From Sphingomonas elodea ATCC 31461 (GTDB lineage Bacteria; Pseudomonadota; Alphaproteobacteria; Sphingomonadales; Sphingomonadaceae): 64,000 bases of DNA. The position numbers and the translations under genes are program-made. The notes under the pieces are model-generated. The model was not told the DNA's origin, did not search any database, and saw only the letters and a program-made list of their open reading frames with translations. Shown here one piece after another: positions 8,726 through 16,463 of the stretch; position 1 is the first letter of the stretch; every line of letters begins with the position of its first letter. The stretch lies in the NCBI RefSeq assembly GCF_000226955.1, contig NZ_AGFU01000002.1, forward strand, positions 1-64,000. The letters are read 5' to 3'.

Positions 8726-8953
8726 ATGGAACAACTGCCAATCGCCTGGCTTGGAGCGCTATTGATCGTCTTCAGCGCGCCTCCGCTTCTTTGGGCGTTG
8801 GCGACGAAAAAGTTGCTCGTCGGCATCTTTCCGTCGCCGGAAACCTTCGCGCCCGCACTGATACGCCGAGACGATAATCCGCGCGCATATCGGTGGCATC
8901 TGGTCGGCGAATGCACCTGCCTCGCAGCAGGCGTTGTGTTTCTCTTCTTGTAG
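8726..8953 (+). CDS. Small membrane protein, unknown
   Basis: This 75-residue protein is not recognised. It has a hydrophobic N-terminal helix (about residues 5-25, PIAWLGALLIVFSAPPLLWAL), a short polar middle with charged residues, and a second hydrophobic end (CTCLAAGVVFLFL). Two membrane spans with a short loop are likely. No clear ribosome-binding sequence precedes the ATG; a TTG at 8690 would add 12 residues. It stands alone between ribA and an inverted repeat. Codon usage is less GC-biased than its neighbours, so it could be a recent or weakly selected gene. Confidence 0.5.
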   Translation: MEQLPIAWLGALLIVFSAPPLLWALATKKLLVGIFPSPETFAPALIRRDDNPRAYRWHLVGECTCLAAGVVFLFL

Positions 8954-8966
8954 GACCCCACCTGTG

Positions 8967-9034
8967 CTCCTGCGAAAGCAGGAACCCAGGATAGCGAAGT
9001 ACTGAACAACCCTGGGCGCCTGCTTTCGCAGGAG
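8967..9034. repeat. Long inverted repeat (REP-like stem)
   Basis: The 24-nt arm at 8967-8990 pairs with 9011-9034 at 22 of 24 positions, with a 20-nt loop. The core is TCCTGCGAAAGCAGGA, itself nearly palindromic. It lies between the stops of two convergent genes, where it could end transcription from both sides. The structure resembles interspersed palindromic repeats of sphingomonads, but I see no second copy in this window. Confidence 0.7.
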
Positions 9035-9039
9035 TTCCG

Positions 9040-9738
9040 TCAGGCAATCAGCCGCGCGACCTCGTCGAAATCGTGGGCGATGTGTTGCACGCCCAGCGCC
9101 TTGAGCCGCTCGCCATGGTCCGCCGCGCAGTGCGCGCCGGCGCATAGCCCGATCACCGTTGCGCCCGAGGCAACTGCGCCCTTTACGCCCACCGGCGAGT
9201 CCTCGAGGATCACGCAAGCCTCGATCGGCACGCCCAGCGCCGCAGCGGCATGGAGGTAGAGATCCGGCGCCGGCTTGCCGTTGACGACATGTTCGCGGCC
9301 GCTGAACAGCTTGTCACCGAACAGATCGCGCACCCCGAGATGGCGGAGATGGGTGTCGAGCCAGCGCGTCGGGCTCGACGAGGCGATCGCCTTGGGCAGA
9401 TCGGCGGGCAGGCTTTCGAGGAAGCGCAGCGCCCCCGCCACCGCGGGCAAGCCTTCTTCCAGCACCCGCGCATCCTCCTCGGCACGGGCGGCGTGGAAGT
9501 CCTCGGGCACCGGTCGGCCGATCCAGCGCTCGATTGCGGCGAGGAAGTCTTGCCCCGCCAGCCCCATGAAATGCGCCATCGAATGCTCGGGCGTGGTCGG
9601 GTGGCCGATGGCGGTCAGATAATCGGCGACATGCTTGTTGCCGGCATACTCGCTCTCCAGCAGCACGCCGTCGAAATCGAAGAGGATACCGTCGAACCGC
9701 ACCGACAGCGTCTTCGGCGCCGAGGAAAAAGCGTTCAC
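9040..9738 (-). CDS. HAD-superfamily hydrolase, phosphatase/phosphonatase-like
   Basis: This 232-residue protein is a HAD subfamily IA hydrolase. Motif I is FDFDGVLLES with the nucleophile Asp, motif II is IASSSPTRW, motif III uses the Lys of NGKPAPDLY, and motif IV is ILEDSPVGV. Proteins of this type dephosphorylate sugar phosphates or other small metabolites; the substrate is not evident. The start is GTG at 9738, overlapping the stop of the upstream PLP-homeostasis gene (GTGA), so the pair is translationally coupled. A longer frame upstream is a shadow. Confidence 0.88.
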   Translation of the reverse strand: MNAFSSAPKTLSVRFDGILFDFDGVLLESEYAGNKHVADYLTAIGHPTTPEHSMAHFMGLAGQDFLAAIERWIGRPVPEDFHAARAEEDARVLEEGLPAVAGALRFLESLPADLPKAIASSSPTRWLDTHLRHLGVRDLFGDKLFSGREHVVNGKPAPDLYLHAAAALGVPIEACVILEDSPVGVKGAVASGATVIGLCAGAHCAADHGERLKALGVQHIAHDFDEVARLIA

Positions 9739-10403
9739 GCGCGTTCTCCGAACAGCGCCGTGCCGACGCGGATATGGGTGGCGCCGAGCGTCACCGCGGT
9801 CTCGTAGTCGCTCGACATCCCCATGCTGAGCCCATCCAGCCCGTGGTCCCGCGCCAGCTTGGCGAGCAGCGCGAAATAGGGCGCGGCTTCGAGACCCGCA
9901 GGCGGCACGCACATCAGGCCAGAGATCGGCAGCGCCGCAGACTGCGCCTCGGCGAGCAGCGCCGGCAGCTCGACCACCGGACAGCCGCCCTTTTGCGGCT
10001 CGTCGCTGATATTTACCTGGAGGAAGCAGGCCGGGCGGCGCCCTGCCTTGTCCATCGCCTTGGCGAGCGCGGTAACCAGCGACAGCCGGTCCACCCCGTG
10101 GATCGCATCAAACAGCGCCACGGCCTCGTCCGCCTTGTTCGACTGGAGCTGGCCGACCAGATGCAGTTCGATACCGGAAGTTGTCTCGCGCAACTGCGGC
10201 CACTTGCCCTGCGCTTCCTGCACACGGTTCTCGCCGAACACGCGCTGGCCGGCATCGATCAGCGGCTGGATCGTCGCGGCATCGTGCGTCTTGGAGACGG
10301 CGATCAGGGTGATGGCGTCGGGCTTGCGGCCGGCGATCTTGGCGGCGCGGGCGATCGCGGTCTGCACCGCGGCGAGCCGCTGGCTGGCATCGTCTTGAAG
10401 CAT
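9735..10403 (-). CDS. YggS-type pyridoxal phosphate homeostasis protein
   Basis: This 222-residue protein fits the YggS/PROSC family that binds PLP and controls cellular vitamin B6 pools. It has the family motifs LIAVSKT (the Lys that binds PLP), FGENRVQEA, LHLVGQLQSNK, LQVNISDEPQKGG, and the C-terminal LSMGMSSDYETAVTLGATHIRVG. The ATG at 10403 is preferred over a GTG 6 codons upstream because TATAGC sits 7 nt before it. It is divergent from the ThiE-like gene, with only 22 bp between the two start codons. Confidence 0.93.
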   Translation of the reverse strand: MLQDDASQRLAAVQTAIARAAKIAGRKPDAITLIAVSKTHDAATIQPLIDAGQRVFGENRVQEAQGKWPQLRETTSGIELHLVGQLQSNKADEAVALFDAIHGVDRLSLVTALAKAMDKAGRRPACFLQVNISDEPQKGGCPVVELPALLAEAQSAALPISGLMCVPPAGLEAAPYFALLAKLARDHGLDGLSMGMSSDYETAVTLGATHIRVGTALFGERA

Positions 10404-10410
10404 GCGCCGG

Positions 10411-10418
10411 GCTATAGG
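10411..10418. promoter_or_regulatory. Shared palindromic -10 of two divergent leaderless genes
   Basis: GCTATAGG reads TATAGG on the plus strand and TATAGC on the minus strand. The plus hexamer ends 7 nt before the ATG at 10426 and the minus hexamer ends 7 nt before the ATG at 10403. TTGAAG at 10395-10400, 10 nt upstream on the plus strand, is a possible -35. Confidence 0.5.
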
Positions 10419-10425
10419 CACCCGG

Positions 10426-10947
10426 ATGCCGACCCGCCACCCCCCAATCCCGCGCCTGTGGCTGATGACCGATCCTCGGCTGGGCGACCGGCTATGGCCG
10501 GCACTGGAGCGGCTGCCGCGCGGCAGCGGCGTGATCTTCCGCCACTACCTGCTGCCGCTGCCGGAGCGGCGCGCGCTGTTCGCACGGATCGTCAAGATCG
10601 CACGGCGGCGGGGGCTGGTGCTGCTGCGCGCGGGTGGCGCGCCGATGCCCGGCGAAATGGGAACCCATGGCCAACGCGGCCGCGGCCTCATCACCTGGCC
10701 GGTCCATTCCCGCCGCGAGGCGATGGAGGCGATCCGGGCAGGCGCCGACGCGCTGCTCGTCTCGCCGGTCTTCCCGACGCGGTCCCATCCGGGCGCGCCG
10801 GTGCTGGGACCCGTGCGTCTCGGGCTGCTGGTTGGTGGCTTGAGCATACCGATCATCGCGCTTGGGGGCATGAACCCGCACAGCGCGCGACGGCTACAGT
10901 CTTTGGGGATTCACGGATGGGCGGCGATCGACGCCTGGAACCGGTAG
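10426..10947 (+). CDS. Short ThiE/TenI-like thiamine phosphate synthase homologue
   Basis: This 173-residue protein has the C-terminal half of a ThiE TIM barrel: GADALLVSPVFPTRSHPGAPVLGP, the signature loop of thiamine phosphate synthase and TenI, and IIALGGMNPHSARRL near the end. The protein is shorter than typical ThiE (about 210), and the early pyrophosphate-binding motif is not obvious (GQRGRGLITWPVHS is in its place). It may be a synthase or a TenI-like paralogue without synthase activity. It appears to be monocistronic and leaderless. Confidence 0.75.
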   Translation: MPTRHPPIPRLWLMTDPRLGDRLWPALERLPRGSGVIFRHYLLPLPERRALFARIVKIARRRGLVLLRAGGAPMPGEMGTHGQRGRGLITWPVHSRREAMEAIRAGADALLVSPVFPTRSHPGAPVLGPVRLGLLVGGLSIPIIALGGMNPHSARRLQSLGIHGWAAIDAWNR

Positions 10948-10948
10948 A

Positions 10949-11686
10949 TCAGAAGCGGAAGGCGGTGCCGATATAGATCGACTGGCTGTCTCGCCGCATA
11001 TCCTGATTGAACTGGACCAGGCGATCGCGCTCGCTCTTGTAGCGCACGCCGGCAGTGAGGTTCAGGTTACGCGACACCGCATAAGAGCCTCCCAGGTCGA
11101 CCGAATAGCTGGGCTTGTCGCCGATCAGCACCGGCGTACCCGCCAACGGGCGATCCTCGCTCGCCGCGATCCGGCCGCTCAGGCGCTTGCCGGAATAGCT
11201 GAGCGCGACTTCCGACCGATCCCGACTGCCCGGCTGCGTACCCGCCATATCGACATGGGTCACGTCGCCAGAGACGGCGAAGCGACGCCAGCCCACCGCC
11301 ACGCCCAGATTATAGGCGATCGGCGCAAGGCTGACCGAGGCGGGCTTTGCAGCCGGTACGCGGCTGGCCGTGTCGACAGCGCGATTCGAGGCGGCTCGGA
11401 CCGCGACGGTCACGCCACGGGTCGAGCCGGTCCGCGCTTCGGCCGGGGTGAAGCGGAAGCCCGCGCCGTTCATCCCACTGCGCGCCAGTACGGCTGCGAG
11501 CTTGGGATCAGCTGCTGCGGGGGTGAACCCACCGGCGCTCTGCAGCGCCAGGGGTGCGGGGCGAACGGCCGCCTTGAGCGTGCGGTCTCGTTCCTGGGCC
11601 TGGAGCGCTGGCGAGACGATGAGCCCGGCGGCGCAGAGCGCCCCCAGCCCAAGTCCCGACATCCAACGAACCAAGCGCATTTGCAT
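10949..11686 (-). CDS. Putative outer-membrane beta-barrel protein
   Basis: This 245-residue protein has a signal peptide (residues 1 to about 30, GLGLGALCAAGLIVSPALQAQ). Its second half has alternating polar and hydrophobic strands (VAVGWRRFAVSGDVTHVDM, SEVALSYSGKRLSGRIAAS, SYSVDLGGSYAVSRNLNLTAGVRYK) and it ends in Phe (GTAFRF), the usual barrel-assembly signal. The first half is low-complexity and Ala/Pro-rich. It resembles sphingomonad porin-like proteins of unknown cargo. It is convergent with the ThiE-like gene, with 1 bp between stops. Confidence 0.7.
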   Translation of the reverse strand: MQMRLVRWMSGLGLGALCAAGLIVSPALQAQERDRTLKAAVRPAPLALQSAGGFTPAAADPKLAAVLARSGMNGAGFRFTPAEARTGSTRGVTVAVRAASNRAVDTASRVPAAKPASVSLAPIAYNLGVAVGWRRFAVSGDVTHVDMAGTQPGSRDRSEVALSYSGKRLSGRIAASEDRPLAGTPVLIGDKPSYSVDLGGSYAVSRNLNLTAGVRYKSERDRLVQFNQDMRRDSQSIYIGTAFRF

Positions 11687-11886
11687 ACCTCTCTAATGGG
11701 AGCCCCTACCACGGAATCAAAGCGACGTTCCATCGGCGAACACGATTTTCCCGGAGTGTTGCACCAGACCCACAGAATCGTACCATCGGCAACCAATTGG
11801 AGACCAGCGCGTCGGCCTTGCTCCCGCCACATCCCGGCCTATAGATGCAGGCACTCATCCCTTGCCCGCTAGGAAGTACGACGTCC

Positions 11887-12324
11887 ATGAACCGCCTGTT
11901 GCGCTTTGCGATCCTGGGGTCGCTCGCTGTTTCCGTCGCCGCCTGCAGCCATTCGAAGAAGGGCGCGAACGCGGACCTGGCGGCATCGAAGGTGACGACG
12001 ATCGGCGTCAACGCCTATCTGTGGCGCGCCACGCTGGACACGCTGAGCTTCATGCCGCTGCTCCAGACCGATTCGAACGGCGGCGTGATCGTGACCGACT
12101 GGTATGTGAACCCCAACGTCCCCACCGAGCGGATGAAGGTGACGGTGACCGTGCTCGACCAGGATCTGCGCGCCGATGCGCTGCGGGTCGCGGCGCTGCG
12201 CGAAGTGAACCGGAGCGGCGCCTGGGTCTCCGCCCCCGTGCAGGCCGCCACCGTCCAGAAGCTCGAGGACATCATCCTGACCCGTGCACGCGACCTGCGC
12301 CGCGCGGCCGTCGCGACCAACTAA
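11887..12324 (+). CDS. DUF3576 domain lipoprotein
   Basis: This 145-residue protein has a lipoprotein signal (residues 1-20; lipobox SVAAC with Cys at about 20) and a single DUF3576 domain: [38 protein letters not shown] is characteristic. The family is conserved in Alphaproteobacteria just upstream of leuS-lptE, as here, and may take part in envelope biogenesis (inference from context). The start is the ATG at 11887; the upstream extension lacks a signal peptide in phase. The gap to leuS is 13 bp, so it is probably the first gene of the leuS-lptE-holA operon. Confidence 0.88.
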   Translation: MNRLLRFAILGSLAVSVAACSHSKKGANADLAASKVTTIGVNAYLWRATLDTLSFMPLLQTDSNGGVIVTDWYVNPNVPTERMKVTVTVLDQDLRADALRVAALREVNRSGAWVSAPVQAATVQKLEDIILTRARDLRRAAVATN

Positions 12325-12337
12325 TCGGAATCCCAAT

Positions 12338-14875
12338 ATGGCGTCTCGCTTCAATCCCTTGAAGGCGGACGCGGCGTGGCAGAAGGCGTGGGAGGAAAAC
12401 CGCACCTTCGCCGCCCGCGACGATTCGCCCAAGCCGAAGTCCTATGTGCTCGAGATGTTCCCCTATCCCTCGGGGCGCATCCATATGGGCCATGTGCGCA
12501 ACTACACGATGGGCGACGTGCTGGCGCGCTTCCGCCGGATGAAGGGCATGGAAGTGCTCCATCCGATGGGCTGGGACGCCTTCGGCATGCCGGCCGAAAA
12601 TGCCGCGATGGAAAAGAAGGTCCATCCGGGCGCCTGGACCCGTCAGAACATCGCGACGATGAAGGCGCAGCTCAAGCGCCTCGGCTTCGCGCTCGACTGG
12701 ACGCGCGAGATCGCCACCTGCGAGCCGGACTATTACGGCCAGGAACAGGCGCTGTTCCTCGACCTGTACGAAGCCGGCCTGGTCTATCGCAAGGAAAGCG
12801 CGGTCAACTGGGACCCGGTCGACATGACCGTGCTCGCCAACGAGCAGGTAATCGACGGGCGCGGCTGGCGCTCGGGCGCGCTGGTCGAGCGGCGCAAGCT
12901 CAACCAGTGGTTCCTCAAGATCACCGATTTCGCCGACGACCTGCTCGAAGGGCTGAAGGGCCTCGAGCATTGGCCGGACAAGGTGAAGCTGATGCAGGAA
13001 AACTGGATCGGCAAGTCGCAAGGGCTGACGTTCCGCTTCGCGCCGCTGGTGCCGCTCATGGAGTCGATCGAAGTCTATTCGACTCGTCCCGACACCATTT
13101 TCGGCGCGAGCTTCCTTGCCATTTCCGCGGATCATCCGATTGCGCGTGAAGTCGCTTCGCGTGATGCTGAAGCCGCCGCATTCATCGAGCGCTGCAAGCA
13201 GGGCGGCACGACCGCCGCGGAATTGGATACGCAGGAAAAGCTCGGCTACGACACCGGCTACGAAGTCCTGCATCCCTTCGACAGCGGCTGGACCCTGCCC
13301 GTCTTCATCGCGAACTTCGTCCTGATGGATTACGGGACGGGCGCCGTCATGGGCGTGCCGGCGCATGACCAGCGCGACTTCGAGTTTGCGACCAAATACG
13401 GTCTCGAAATTCGTCGGGTTGTGTCGGATGGCGACAAGACCGACGCCAAGTTCCAAGAGAGTGAGGCCTATACCGGCCCCGGCACGCTGGTGAACTCGCA
13501 CTTCCTCGACGGCCTCGACGTCGTCGATGCCAAGCGCGAAGTGATCCGCCGCGCCGAGGAAGGCGGCTGGGGCACCGGCAGCACCGTGTGGCGCCTGCGC
13601 GACTGGGGCGTCAGCCGCCAGCGTTATTGGGGCACCCCGATCCCGATCATCCATTGTGAGGATTGCGGGCCCGTCGGCGTGCCGAAGGAGCAGCTGCCGG
13701 TGGTGCTGCCCGAGGACGTCTCGTTCGATGTCCCCGGCAACCCGCTGGATCGCCACGCGACGTGGAAGCATGTCGACTGCCCCAAGTGCGGCAAGCCCGC
13801 GCGGCGCGAGACCGACACGCTCGATACCTTCGTCGATTCGAGCTGGTATTTCCTGCGCTTCGCCAGCCAGCCGAGCGACCAGCCTTTCGATAAGGCGGTG
13901 GCCGAGCAGTGGCTGCCGGTCGGCCAGTATATCGGCGGCGTCGAGCATGCGATCCTGCATCTTCTCTACGCCCGCTTCTTCACCCGCGCGCTGCGCCATA
14001 TCGGCCGAATCGACGTGGCCGAGCCGTTCGCCGGCCTGTTCACCCAGGGCATGGTCACCCACGCCAGCTACTATCAGCTGGAAGAGCAGGACGGGCTGGA
14101 GCGGAAGGTCTATTTCGAGCCGACCCAGGTCTCGTTCCGCGCCGACGGATCGGCCTATCTGACCGACACCGGCGCCGAGGTGACCGTCGGCCGCGTCGAG
14201 AAGATGTCGAAGTCGAAGAAGAACACCGTCGACCCGACCGAGATCGTCGACCAGTATGGCGCCGACGCGACCCGCTGGTTCGTGCTGTCGGACAGCCCGC
14301 CCGAGCGCGATCTGGAGTGGAGCGAGAGCGGCATCGAAGGCGCGTGGCGCTTCGTCAACCGGCTGTGGCGCTTGTTCGACGGCCTGGAGGCAGCGGAAGG
14401 CGAGGACAAGGACCTCGACCGCAAGCTCCACCGCACCATCGCCGGCGTCGCCGAGGACATCGAGGCGCTGACCTTCAACAAGGCCGTCGCCAAGCTCTAC
14501 GAGCTGACCGCGGCGATCGAGAAGGCCAAGCCCTCCGCCTCGCGCACCGCGGCGATCCGCGCGCTGGTCCGCGTGGTGGCGCCGATGGTGCCGCACATCG
14601 CCGAGGAAGCCTGGGCCGCGATGGGCGAGACCGGCATGATCGCCGATGCCACATGGCCGGCGGTCGATCCGGCACTGCTGGTCGACGACGAGGTCACCAT
14701 CGCGGTGCAGGTCAACGGCAAGCTGCGCGATACGCTGGTGATGCCCAAGGGCGCCGCCAAGGATATCGTCGAGGCCGCGGCACTTGCTTCGGACAAGATC
14801 GTTCGGTCGCTCGAAGGCAAGGCGCCGCGCAAGATCATCGTGGTGCCCGATCGATTGGTGAACATCGTCGCATGA
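12338..14875 (+). CDS. leuS: Leucyl-tRNA synthetase
   Basis: This 845-residue class I synthetase charges tRNA-Leu. The HIGH-type motif HMGH is near residue 50 ([19 protein letters not shown]), the CP1 editing domain spans about 220-420 ([25 protein letters not shown]), and KMSKS begins at residue 622. The length is normal for the family. Third-position GC drops in the editing-domain segment (about 13060-13480), unlike the rest of the gene. The stop overlaps the lptE start (ATGA). Confidence 0.97.
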   Translation: MASRFNPLKADAAWQKAWEENRTFAARDDSPKPKSYVLEMFPYPSGRIHMGHVRNYTMGDVLARFRRMKGMEVLHPMGWDAFGMPAENAAMEKKVHPGAWTRQNIATMKAQLKRLGFALDWTREIATCEPDYYGQEQALFLDLYEAGLVYRKESAVNWDPVDMTVLANEQVIDGRGWRSGALVERRKLNQWFLKITDFADDLLEGLKGLEHWPDKVKLMQENWIGKSQGLTFRFAPLVPLMESIEVYSTRPDTIFGASFLAISADHPIAREVASRDAEAAAFIERCKQGGTTAAELDTQEKLGYDTGYEVLHPFDSGWTLPVFIANFVLMDYGTGAVMGVPAHDQRDFEFATKYGLEIRRVVSDGDKTDAKFQESEAYTGPGTLVNSHFLDGLDVVDAKREVIRRAEEGGWGTGSTVWRLRDWGVSRQRYWGTPIPIIHCEDCGPVGVPKEQLPVVLPEDVSFDVPGNPLDRHATWKHVDCPKCGKPARRETDTLDTFVDSSWYFLRFASQPSDQPFDKAVAEQWLPVGQYIGGVEHAILHLLYARFFTRALRHIGRIDVAEPFAGLFTQGMVTHASYYQLEEQDGLERKVYFEPTQVSFRADGSAYLTDTGAEVTVGRVEKMSKSKKNTVDPTEIVDQYGADATRWFVLSDSPPERDLEWSESGIEGAWRFVNRLWRLFDGLEAAEGEDKDLDRKLHRTIAGVAEDIEALTFNKAVAKLYELTAAIEKAKPSASRTAAIRALVRVVAPMVPHIAEEAWAAMGETGMIADATWPAVDPALLVDDEVTIAVQVNGKLRDTLVMPKGAAKDIVEAAALASDKIVRSLEGKAPRKIIVVPDRLVNIVA

Positions 14876-15375
14876 ACAAGTCCGTCGCCCTGCTCGCCCC
14901 CCTCGCCCTCGCGCTTTCGGCGTGCGGGCTGCATCCGATGTACCAGGGGGGCAGCGGCGGCGCGGTCGCGACGACGCTGTCGGCGGTCGAGGTCGCGCCG
15001 ATCCAGGGCCAGTCGGGCTGGCTCGTCTCGAACGCGCTCAAGGACCGGCTGGCGAACAATGGCGGCGCGGCGGCCTATCGGCTCGAAGTGAAGCTCGACG
15101 ACCAGATCATCGGCCTGGGCGTGCGGCGCGACGATTCGGTCTCGCGCGAGCGGCGGACACTGCGCGCGCGCTACCAGCTGATCGACCTCCGCAACGGCCA
15201 GGTGGTGCTCGACGCCACCGCCGGATCGGACGCGGGCATCGACGTGGTCGGCTCCGAATATGCGACCATCGCGGCGGAAAAGTCAGCGCTGGAGCGGCTC
15301 TCGGGCATCGTCGCCGACCAGATCGTGGCAAGGCTGGCGCGCACGGTCCGCGAAGGCGGCGCGCGGCCCAAGTGA
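14872..15375 (+). CDS. lptE: LPS-assembly lipoprotein LptE
   Basis: This 167-residue lipoprotein fits the LptE family, the plug of the LptD outer-membrane translocon. The lipobox is LALSACG (Cys at about 19), followed by LHPMYQGG, which is typical of LptE. The rest is the expected alpha/beta fold ([39 protein letters not shown]). Sphingomonads carry glycosphingolipids rather than LPS in the outer leaflet, so the cargo is probably different (known for the group). It is coupled to leuS and holA by 4-nt and 3-nt overlaps. Confidence 0.9.
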   Translation: MNKSVALLAPLALALSACGLHPMYQGGSGGAVATTLSAVEVAPIQGQSGWLVSNALKDRLANNGGAAAYRLEVKLDDQIIGLGVRRDDSVSRERRTLRARYQLIDLRNGQVVLDATAGSDAGIDVVGSEYATIAAEKSALERLSGIVADQIVARLARTVREGGARPK

Positions 15376-16394
15376 AGGCCAATGCGGGCCAGATCCGCGC
15401 GGCGGTAGAATCACCCCGGCCCGATACCCGGCTCTATCTGCTCCACGGCCCCGACGAGGCGGGCGCCGCCGATCTCGCCCAGCGGCTCGGCAAGGCGCTG
15501 GGACCGGAGGTCGAGCGCATTGATATCGACATGAAGATGCTGCGCGACCAGCCCGGGCTGCTGGCGGACGAGGCGGCATCGCTGTCGCTGTTTGGGGGCA
15601 CACGGTACATCCGGGTTTCCAATATCGAGGAAGGTGCTGCCGAGGCGATCGCGCTGCTGCTCGGCGCCGAGCGCGCGGGCAATCCGGTGGTGGCGATCGG
15701 CCCCAACCTCAAGGCGAGCGGCAAGCTGGTCAAGGCGGCGATCGCCGCGCCGACCGCGATGGCCTTTGCCTGCTATGTGCCGGAGGGCGCAGGCGCGGCG
15801 CAGCTCGCCGGCACGATCGCGCGCGAGCATGGGCTTCGGCTCACCGGCGACGTGCCGCACCGGCTGGCGCTCGCCTCGGCCGGCGACCGCGCGGTGCTGA
15901 CGCGCGAGATCGAGAAGCTCGCCCTGTTCCTCGACGCCGATCCCGAGCATCCCCGCGATGCCGACGGCGCCGCGCTCGACGCGATCGGCGCGGACCTGGG
16001 CGAAGGCGAGCTGTTCGGCGCGATCGAGGCGATTCTCGACGGCCGTGTGGCGGAAGTCGGCGAGGAGCTGGCCAAGCTCGGCGAAGGCGGCGGATCGGCG
16101 ATTCCGCTGATGCGCCAACTGGTCCGCCGGCTGATGACCCTCGCCGAACTGCGCGCCGAGATGGACCAGGGCGCCAGCGTCGACGACGCGATGGAGCGCC
16201 ACCGCGTATTCTTCAAAGAACGCCCCGCCACCGGCCGCGCGCTCCGCCGCTGGTCCGCGCCGCAGATCGCGCGGGCGATCGAGCGGGTGCGCCAGGCCGA
16301 GCGGGCGATGATGCGCTCGGGCAGCGCGGGGGAATTGCTGGCCGAGGTGGAATGCGTAGCGATCGCCCGGGCCGCGGCGCGCGCGAAAGGCTGA
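15372..16394 (+). CDS. holA: DNA polymerase III subunit delta
   Basis: This 340-residue protein is the delta subunit of the clamp loader, the wrench that opens the sliding clamp. The N-terminal domain has YLLHGPDEAGAADLAQRL in place of a Walker loop, followed by ADEAASLSLFGGTRYIRV, a typical delta segment. The C-terminal collar domain is the helical stretch from about residue 210 (GEGELFGAIEAILDGRVAEV). The start is GTG at 15372 overlapping the lptE stop. A 10-bp hairpin follows the stop. Confidence 0.92.
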   Translation: MKANAGQIRAAVESPRPDTRLYLLHGPDEAGAADLAQRLGKALGPEVERIDIDMKMLRDQPGLLADEAASLSLFGGTRYIRVSNIEEGAAEAIALLLGAERAGNPVVAIGPNLKASGKLVKAAIAAPTAMAFACYVPEGAGAAQLAGTIAREHGLRLTGDVPHRLALASAGDRAVLTREIEKLALFLDADPEHPRDADGAALDAIGADLGEGELFGAIEAILDGRVAEVGEELAKLGEGGGSAIPLMRQLVRRLMTLAELRAEMDQGASVDDAMERHRVFFKERPATGRALRRWSAPQIARAIERVRQAERAMMRSGSAGELLAEVECVAIARAAARAKG

Positions 16395-16397
16395 CAA

Positions 16398-16422
16398 GAT
16401 CCTCCCCGTTCCGGGGAGGATC
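16398..16422. terminator. Hairpin after holA, no T tract
   Basis: GATCCTCCCC (16398-16407) pairs perfectly with GGGGAGGATC (16413-16422) across a 5-nt loop. No U-rich tract follows, so termination may need Rho, or the hairpin may protect the 3' end. Confidence 0.5.
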
Positions 16423-16463
16423 TGGGGATTCCCTTCCGCCGCTGCCCATGCTTCAAGCGGCGC

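Noticed and set aside
9733-9746. GTTC-N6-GTTC near the HAD/yggS overlap
   Set aside because: The spacer is 6 nt, not 7, and it lies inside coding sequence in the middle of an operon, so it is not taken as a LexA box.
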